DNA of 64,000 nt from positions 10,493,697-10,557,696 of the forward strand of contig NC_092695.1 in the NCBI RefSeq assembly GCF_964275005.1. Direction: 5' to 3'. This DNA comes from Diadema setosum. Its lineage: Eukaryota > Echinodermata > Echinoidea > Diadematoida > Diadematidae. The notes under the pieces are model-generated. The model ran no database searches and was not told where the DNA came from. It was given only the letters and a program-made list of their open reading frames with translations. This document shows positions 57,201-64,000 of the stretch, in pieces; position 1 is the stretch's first letter; each line of letters begins with the position of its first letter. Both the position numbers and the translations under genes were made by a program.

Positions 57201-57478
57201 CAACGGTCATGGGTGCCAAGGTACGATGATTTGTGCAACATTTTTGCACAGTGGGATGCGATTATGATGCATCCAAAGTATGGAAAGATACACTTATGTG
57301 CAAATCTGTATTGCAATCCTCAGTATACAATAATGTATCGGTGTATCTTTCAGTGTAAATAAATGTACAGTTGATTTTACAGCTCTTCATTTAGCCAAGT
57401 GTGTATCAGTGCTCTTGTTGATTCAACTTGCATATCTATGTGTATAATTATATAGGCGTAAGATAGTAGTATTCCACT
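54282..57478 (+). other. ZMAT2: ZMAT2 3' UTR and downstream flank
   Basis: No coding exon. Candidate AATAAA signals lie at 56306 and 57358. Includes the inverted repeat at 55494-55693. The 129-codon minus-strand frame at 55486-55875 spans that repeat and has no recognisable similarity. Confidence 0.45.
55494..55693. repeat. ~200-bp imperfect inverted repeat
   Basis: GAAAACCCCATCTGATTTGC ... GGTCAAAGAGAAATG at 55494-55533 pairs with CATTTCTCTTTGACCACTTG ... CGGGGTTTTC at 55651-55693. Arms are about 41 bases with several mismatches, around about 118 bases. If transcribed in the ZMAT2 3' UTR it would form a long hairpin. Confidence 0.75.
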
Positions 57479-57479
57479 G

Positions 57480-57560
57480 GTCCTGACATAGCTTCTGCTT
57501 TCTCTTCACTTTAGTTCTCAAGCTTTTGGCCATGTAGGCCTTCATCAGGATCTAAACAGA
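57480..57560 (-). mobile_element. Possible 3'-end fragment of a Penelope-like element, hammerhead-like core
   Basis: The minus strand reads CCTGATGAAGGCCTACATGG, then CCAAAAGC. CTGATGA followed by a GGCC/GGCC stem resembles the hammerhead core seen in Penelope-like element ends, although the second core box is CAAAA rather than GAAA. The call rests on this motif alone. Confidence 0.3.
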
Positions 57561-57955
57561 CACGAAAATTTATGACATACACGTAGTGTGCTATTGCCAG
57601 CGATATTGTAAGAAATATGACTTATGTAATAATATCTGTACAAAGGCACTGTATTCATGGTGATACATATATACGGAACACACACACACTTTCAGATATA
57701 ATAGTATACAATAGAAAAGTGTACAATGCATGTTGCAATGAGCAGCAGCTGTATGATTGGTTACATGGCGTTTCGTGACGTGTGGTTGGTTTTGCCAAGT
57801 GTGTTGTTATGTCATGTTTGGGTATAGAGGGTGTGTGTGTGGGTCATTGACCTCCATTAGCGTTGTTCAATACTTCTCAATGATTACAGTGCACTTTACA
57901 GCACAGATAATAACATACAATACAAGCTACTATATGAATGATATAAATACATGTA

Positions 57956-58141
57956 CAGTGCACTCCCGTTATAACGAACACGGTTATAACTAAATTCCGG
58001 TTACAACGAAATAAAATTTAGGGCCGCAACATTATCAACTCTATGTATTTTTATTGTTTATTCATTCGGTTATAACGAAATTTCGTTAAAACAAAAGAAA
58101 ACTGCCGGTCCTGAGGACTTCGTTATAACGGGAGTCCACTG
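57956..58141. mobile_element. 186-bp Tigger/pogo-like MITE
   Basis: TA-flanked, CAGTGCACTCCCGTTATAAC at the left, mirrored at the right by GTTATAACGGGAGTCCACTG. A decayed relative may lie at about 58164-58245. Confidence 0.85.
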
Positions 58142-58860
58142 TACATGTATTTCAAATTATGATGATTAACAGGCAAACCTCCTTATTATAACAAGATAGT
58201 TGGGACTGCAAGAATATTCTTGCTGTAACAAAATCTTGTTAACAGCAGATACAGGAAATGAACATTGTACCGAGTTTTACTGGTAAAATCCTCTCAGACA
58301 GAATCTCATACCTGTGTTTGCTATTGTGGCCTCGCCAGTTACTTACAGATAGCTCTCACTAGAATGGCCAATTGACACTTCTGTGACATACCTGGGTGTG
58401 TATTGGAAGAAAACTTCAGGTAATTTTTTTTTTTTAAATGGTATTGTTTATCAGAGTATTAAAATACAAATGTATATAATATTAGTAGAAAATGTTAGAC
58501 TTGAAAGGAAACACCAGTAGTGCTGCTACAACTTCTGGTTTGTGTACACTGATTTTACTACTGTGGCCATTGCTATTCATCAATGTTGTTCATTAGTGTC
58601 AATACTGTACTACTACTACTACTACTACTACTGCTCCTACTGCTACTCAACAAAACATAGACTTCATGGAAACCATTTCAAACTAACTTCCTTCGACAAC
58701 TTTATTTCAGTCAACAGAGGAACCATGAAACAGGCAACATTTCTGAAATGCACAAGATGTTCTTATCTACATTTCTTGCCACACTGGAATAGACATAGAG
58801 TCATAAACAAACAAAGCAGTTGCAGATACCTAGTACGTAAACTTCTTTTCTTTTCCAATA

Positions 58861-59049
58861 CAGTCGACTCCCATTATGACTAAGTCCTCATTGCAGGATC
58901 GGCGGTTTTTTCTGTTATATCGAAATTTCGTTATGACCAAACAAATCAAGTATACAAAGATATATATCTGATGATTTGGGGACCTGAATTTTCACTTCCT
59001 TGTAATGGAATTTCAGTATAACCATGTTCGTTATAACGGGAGTGCACTG
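58861..59049. mobile_element. ~189-bp Tigger/pogo-like MITE
   Basis: TA-flanked; CAGTCGACTCCCATTATGAC at the left, CGTTATAACGGGAGTGCACT at the right. Confidence 0.85.
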
Positions 59050-59069
59050 TACAGGGGAAGGACTTGATA

Positions 59070-59255
59070 CAGTAAACTCCCATTATAAGGGAAGTCCTCG
59101 GGACCGGCAGTTTTCTTTCGTTATATCGAAATTTTGTTATAACCGAACAAATAAACAATAAAATACATAAAGTGGATAATGTAAAGGCCTGAATTTTTAC
59201 TTCATTAAAATCGGAATTTCGTCATAACCATGTTCATTATAACGGGAGTGCACTG
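59070..59255. mobile_element. 186-bp Tigger/pogo-like MITE, tandem neighbour
   Basis: TA-flanked; CAGTAAACTCCCATTATAAG at the left, CATTATAACGGGAGTGCACT at the right. It begins 20 bases after the previous copy, in the same orientation. Confidence 0.85.
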
Positions 59256-59843
59256 TACAGTAACTACATGTATAACATATGAAAAACGGTGTGTTGGTTT
59301 GAGCCTGCAGTGTCAAGCATTATAGATATTGTAGACATCTTTTATAGCCAAAATGTTCCGATGTATCCACTAAGAGCAGAAGCAGTAGTAAATTTGTGAC
59401 AGTGCTCAGAGCTGGACCCCATTGCGCACATTTGCAACAGGTTGTTGGGTGAATTCAATCCTGACACGTACATTGTAACCACATAAACACACTTGCTACT
59501 TGTGTATCGAACAACTGATAACAACACTAATATACACAGCACTGAAAATTTGTGAATGAAATAACATGACTGGGTTCACATAGGAATTCCCACAGCTGAC
59601 ACCATCTTTCTGTATGCTTTACTGCAATGCATCAAGAGATTTGCAAAGCATGTATGCAGGTGTCAACAATACTTTAAAATGTAGTTAAAAACAAATAGTT
59701 TCTTATTCCTTTCCTGAAGAGAATGTGATGTCTAGATTGTAAAAGGCAGCCTTACTCAAATAAAAAAACCCAAAACACAATTCGTTCACACAGCTGTACA
59801 AGGAACATAACTATTTGTTGAGAGCAAGTCCTCTACTTTCAGT

Positions 59844-59871
59844 ACAGTGGACTCCCGTTATAACGAAGTCT
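59844..59871. mobile_element. Solo terminus of the same MITE family
   Basis: CAGTGGACTCCCGTTATAAC is present without a matching right end nearby, so this is a truncated copy. Confidence 0.6.
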
Positions 59872-60838
59872 CACTGAGAAGTAGCATTGGACCACTAGCC
59901 CACATGATTGTAATCTCCCTCTACAATGTCTTCTATGCATGAAGTAAAAGTATTCTCCCAGCATGTTGTTTTATAGTCAGCGATGTATTGGATAATGTAC
60001 AAATCTTAAAAGAAATAGCGATTCTCAAGCACAAAATGGAAATCGTTGGAACATAAAAAACTAAAAACTAGATGCTGAGCACATCAAATACTTGTTCGAA
60101 ACATGATTTTGTATTCCTCTTTGTATTTGAAATGATATAAAGAAAGAACACTTTAATGCAATTTAATGTCTTGAATAGCATCTGTATTATAAGTCTTATA
60201 AAATGAAAACTTTTATTGGGTACATAAACAGTAACACTGATAACTGATAATTCATGACAGCTTTCAAATCTTCAACACACATTCAATGCAAAACATTCGT
60301 TTGTATAAAAAACTTTCAACATAGAGCTGATAAATCTACTGCTTACGTATGTTCATTACAAGACTCCTGTAGAAGAGGAAAAGAATGCAAAGTCATCAAA
60401 CAGGTAAGCTTAACTCTTACCTCACAATTACACGCTGAAGAAACATATGATACGTTTAAGTTTAAATTAGGTCACTTTTAGTTCCAGTCTCACAAATACT
60501 GGAGGCATGAAAATAACAACATGAATATATACAGTGTAGTCTATCCTTTCTGATAATTTCAAGCTCCAATTCTTCAACAAACCTGTAACTTCAAATGACA
60601 GATCTGTCCATCATCCTGATCAGCTCATTTTTCTTTTAAATCGCAAAACAGTTAACACCAATTTAACACATTATTTTTCAAGCAAACAGACGTAAGTAAA
60701 AGAGTATGCAATATTTCCATAAAGGGACAAGGGTGTAAAACTTCATGATATAAAGAGAACAAAACAAACAGACACAGAAATAAAAACAAAGTAAACCAGA
60801 CACAATGTTCAGTTAACCTCATTTGAGTTCTACTTTTT
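59872..60838 (-). other. 3' UTR of right-hand gene and flank
   Basis: On the minus strand AATAAA at 60217-60212 lies about 620 bases downstream of the stop codon at 60839, a reasonable polyadenylation signal. No other feature was recognised. Confidence 0.5.
60212..60217 (-). terminator. Candidate polyadenylation signal of right-hand gene
   Basis: AATAAA on the minus strand, in an AT-rich 3' flank, about 620 bases after the stop codon. Confidence 0.45.
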
Positions 60839-60926
60839 CTATGTAAAGAAATTTTCTTCCATGAATAAGTAGCTTGATGTATCATTGCCAGCAGTTGGTG
60901 TCCGTTGCCTGGATGGCCTGATTAAT
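60839..60926 (-). CDS. Right-hand gene, last coding exon
   Basis: Acceptor CTGACCTTCACAG; codes LIRPSRQRTPTAGNDTSSYL, FMEENFFT and TAG. Phase 2 in, matching the donor AATAG|GTGAGG at 61395. If that donor were unused, the previous exon would stop three bases later at TGA (GTNR-stop). Confidence 0.7.
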
Positions 60927-63900
60927 CTGTGAAGGTCAGAAATGCAAAACCTCCATCAAGCCAATGCCTGATAACCATGAACATTTACCAAAAAGTAATA
61001 AACTGTGAGTTTATTCTAACATTAGACGAACTGCAAAGTGACATATGATTGCTACAATGTCTGCTGGTTGACATGTGATACAGTAAGTGGTACAAGGCAC
61101 ATTACAGGGATTTGCAGGAAGATAATTGGTTACAGTGGTCAATTCTATTCAATGTTTTGATCTCATTGAAACGATCAAAGTAGCCTGCAGATCCAAATGA
61201 ATGACTTTTTTCAAGAAACATCCTAGAAATGTTGCTATGGCAACTGGTATGTTTCCGCTATCACATTTTTCCCCATTGGTCTGTTGTCCAGCTTGAGTGT
61301 AAGATGACAGTTTCACAAGATTAGCTTTAAAAAGAATGAAATTGAAATCATTACCTCCAAATCCATCAAAATTGGAATTAATCATCATCCTCACCTATTT
61401 GTCCCGAGTGAGGATGGCTTGCACGGCTGGAACAAGTCACACAAGAGACCACCTGATGATGAGGATGTAGCCACACTATCGTGACCATCATCTTTAGCAG
61501 CTGCAACAAGAATGACACTATGATTGTGAAGATGTATGTGTGGGAGGAAACTGAAAATGCCATCAACCTTGCAGAATAAAGTTAGACCAATAAAGTAGGG
61601 TTCATGCCAGATCAAAAACTGACAAGCATTTACCACTTGCTCCATCATTCCTCAATAGTTGTGTTTCCCAGAGGCTATTATTCTCATTCCACTCTACATC
61701 TGTCTTTACTTTTTATATTACTTCAGAGTATTTTAACAAAAGATATGAATGATATTTACCTTTTTTTTTTAAAGCAACAAAATCAATGCAACGGATCAGC
61801 TAAACTTTGAACACTTTCCTTGTACAGGACAGATACACTACAGACTTTTTGGTACATAATTGAACAATGAATTGCACTACTATTGTGTAAACTCTATGTT
61901 ACAGGTTTAAAAGGCCTTGGTTTCACTGTCACGTCTTTTATTCTCGTAAAGATGCAAAATGTCATAGAAATGGATTTATTAGGTAACTTGTTCTTATTTT
62001 TCCTCCTCATCAAATGAAGTGTAATACATGAAACAGATCTCTAATAATTATAAGACATACCACACAGCATTACAAGCTTGTAAAAACAAGGTCACAAAAC
62101 ACAGCCTCATGAATATGCACCTTGCCAGACAAAAAACAGACAAACAAACAAACAAAAACACACACACACACACACAAAACCAAACAATGACACATTGACC
62201 AAAAAGTTAATTCAATGAAATTAGATATTAATAATCCAATTCCTACCTTGGTCCATACCATTGTCACTGCTGTCATCTTCAGGCCCATCCAAATTGTTCA
62301 CATGTTTCTGTCTGCTCTCCACAAGAACAGGTCTAGACAGCTTTTTGTGACAATCCCCTGCATCAGAATTCTTTCCGATCACCACATGCTCATTCTCTCT
62401 GTTCTGCAAATCAGTCTCATCTGGTTTCCATCGCTGTGGTCTTGGCCGAAATGTATTCGACACCCTGCCTGATGAATCTTTCACGATATCTCTTCTGTGA
62501 CTCGCCAGGTCAGTGCCGCTGTCTTGTGATGGCTTGTTTGCCTTGCTGGGCAGAGGGCCCTTCTGCAGCTTGCTCATATCTGCCCCATCACCCAATATGT
62601 CCTTGCTGCTGACACGCTTCACCACGTCATAACTTCTCCCTTCCTCTATCGCTGTGGAATTGGTCATCGCTTGACTTTTCTGCATTATTTGCCTCTTTCT
62701 TTTAGGGGACCCTAATGGCACATCTGTCTTCCTGTCTGCTGCTTCTTTCCTTGCCTCCTCTTCTCTGACATCTTCCACTGCCTTCGGCATCTGTGAAGAG
62801 TCATTTAATTCTCCATCCTTACATCTCATCCTCCGTTTCAGTGAAAATTGTCTCATGTTGTCAATCTGACATGGATTTGGTCCCACAGTCAGACATTGGA
62901 TCAGTCCTTCTGATGCCAGTGAAGAAAAGGAAGAGGGCATCATATCCTCTGGTAGCTCTGGAATAGGGCTGTGACAATCCTGAGAAGCACTGCATTCTGT
63001 TGAGACTGACATCACCTGTCAGAAACAGTGATTGAAAAAAATCTGGTCAATTTTGGTATGAAGACGCATGAGGTAGAATCACCCATGATTAAACATACTG
63101 TGTAAACATATGTGGTGCAAGCTGAGAACAACGAAGAATGCAGTACTTATTTATAAAAGAGCTTTCTATTAAAGATAATCTTAAAAAAAGAGAACAATGT
63201 AGGTACCCTTAAATTGTAAATTTCTTTTCAGTGCAAGAGATGGATTTTCTGATACTTTTCAGCATCAAACAAAGCACATCTTATATGCAAGATATTATGG
63301 TCTGTTATGAGAATATGCATACTGGAATCCATTGAAACAGTGAACTCCCGTTATAACACAGTGCTTGGGACCTGCTATTGTCTTTTGTTATATCAAAATT
63401 TTGTTATAACCCAACAAATAAACAATATAAGAATATACTGGTGATAAAGTTAGAGCCTAAATTTTGCTTTGTTGTAACCAGAATTTTGTTGTTAGTGTGT
63501 TCGTTACAATGAGAGTGCACTGTAGTGTGGAAATCCATGAGCCAATGATCTGTATAACAGATAAAATGCAATCTCTAAAATTTTCAATTGTACCAACGTT
63601 ATCATTCTTGACAATAAGCTATGATGATTACGATTATCAATTTCATTGATATAATTCACCTTAGTTTCATACGGAGACAATGATGAGGAAATACTACTCC
63701 AATCATCTGCCAATGGTGCCTCAAGAGCAAACATGTGTTTGGATGAACCCTTGGACCACTGAGGAGAAGATTCATCCTTGTCATTGGAGGTGATGTTGTG
63801 ACAGAATGACTCGAAGTTCCGGCAGATTTTCTGGCTGTCTGAAAATAATTCTGGAGATCCTCGCGTGGATAAGGAGCAACTGTCTTCCTCCTCGCCAACG

Positions 63901-63995
63901 CCATTCTGAAGAAGAGGATGATGACACATCATGTCATTACCCCGGTCACTCTCCCCATCATCTGATGAAGACCCTGGTGGGCAGGCATCCACCAT
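60839..63995 (-). CDS. Unrecognised Ser-rich charged protein, last four exons, open at right edge
   Basis: Four minus-strand exons join in phase: 63995-63660 (continuing beyond the window), 63015-62247, 61500-61395 and 60926-60839, giving 432 residues from the first in-window Met to TAG. The N-terminal part is acidic and Ser-rich (GSSSDDGESDRGNDMM, RGSPELFSDSQ). The middle has basic motifs (FSLKRRMRCKDGE and an NLS-like LGSPKRKRQ near residue 215) and FRPRPQRWKPDE. The C terminus reads LCDLFQPCKPSSLGTNRLIR, PSRQRTPTAGNDTSSYLFME and ENFFT. It is probably a mostly disordered nuclear protein. I do not recognise the family, and the true start probably lies outside the window. It is convergent with ZMAT2. 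Confidence 0.75.
61395..61500 (-). CDS. Right-hand gene, penultimate exon
   Basis: Acceptor TTCTTGTTGCAG; codes AKDDGHDSVATSSSSGGLLC, then DLFQPCKPSSLGTN. Phases 1 in and 2 out. Confidence 0.75.
61501..62246 (-). other. Right-hand gene intron
   Basis: Donor CAAG|GTAGGA, acceptor TTGCAG. Contains a CA repeat near 62157-62176. Nothing else recognised. Confidence 0.7.
62247..63015 (-). CDS. Right-hand gene, large internal exon
   Basis: 769 bases, the strongest coding signal at this end. It begins VMSVSTECSASQDCHSPIPE after TTTCTGACAG and ends GPEDDSSDNGMDQ. Phase 0 in, 1 out. Ser, Asp, Lys and Arg are abundant. Confidence 0.85.
63338..63522. mobile_element. ~185-bp Tigger/pogo-like MITE in an intron of the right-hand gene
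   Basis: CAGTGAACTCCCGTTATAAC at the left and CGTTACAATGAGAGTGCACT at the right; more diverged than the copies at 58-59 kb. Confidence 0.8.
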
Positions 63996-64000
63996 CCATG
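63660..64000 (-). CDS. Right-hand gene, first exon in window (partial)
   Basis: Open from the window edge to ACTAAG|GTGAAT at 63660, phase 0 out. In-frame Met at 63995 begins MVDACPPGSSSDDGESD, but the codon before it (TGG) is also open, so the exon may continue upstream. It includes SPELFSDSQKICRNFESF and SSPQWSKGSSKHMFALEA. Confidence 0.75.

Overview
This is eukaryotic DNA, AT-rich and intron-heavy, from an animal with many short terminal-inverted-repeat (TIR) elements. Gene content and the repeat style (TTAA- and TA-flanked MITEs, hAT-like MITEs beginning CAGGGGCCCG, arrays of TTTGACC motifs, scattered ACATGTAC words) suggest an invertebrate deuterostome, most likely an echinoderm such as a sea urchin. 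That assignment is inference; no species was identified by search.

Layout. (1) 1-4.9 kb: one coding exon (minus, 1989-2196) of a gene that runs off the left edge; its likely promoter or first exon is near 4.7-4.87 kb. (2) 4.9-8.7 kb: intergenic, with two hAT-like MITEs. (3) 8869-43396, plus: a complete 14-exon gene for TERF2IP (RAP1), the telomeric protein that binds TRF2. Exon phases join without conflict into about 759 residues: BRCT-like region, Myb domain, a long charged centre and a C-terminal RCT domain. Its introns hold most of the repeats: a RecQ-like helicase fragment, two LINE remnants, a ~200-bp old tandem array, a ~111-bp minisatellite with a 446-bp higher-order period, and a 6.2-kb interval bounded by matching inverted ends and a 6-bp duplication. 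(4) 43.4-49.9 kb: 3' flank with a cluster of MITEs. (5) 50078-54281, plus: a complete 6-exon ZMAT2 gene (U1-type zinc finger protein of the spliceosomal tri-snRNP, SNU23 orthologue), whose last exon encodes only the end of a Tyr codon and the stop. (6) 54.3-60.2 kb: 3' flank and intergenic DNA with ~186-bp Tigger/pogo-like MITEs. (7) 60839-64000, minus: the last four exons of an unrecognised Ser-rich, charged, probably nuclear protein, convergent with ZMAT2 and open at the right edge.

The genes do not form an operon. TERF2IP acts in telomere protection and ZMAT2 in pre-mRNA splicing; they are simply neighbours on the same strand. The observations most worth follow-up are the enlarged RAP1 with possible alternative exons that would skip the RCT domain, the 6.2-kb bounded interval in intron 5, an 86-nt near-perfect hairpin in intron 12, and the unrecognised right-hand gene.
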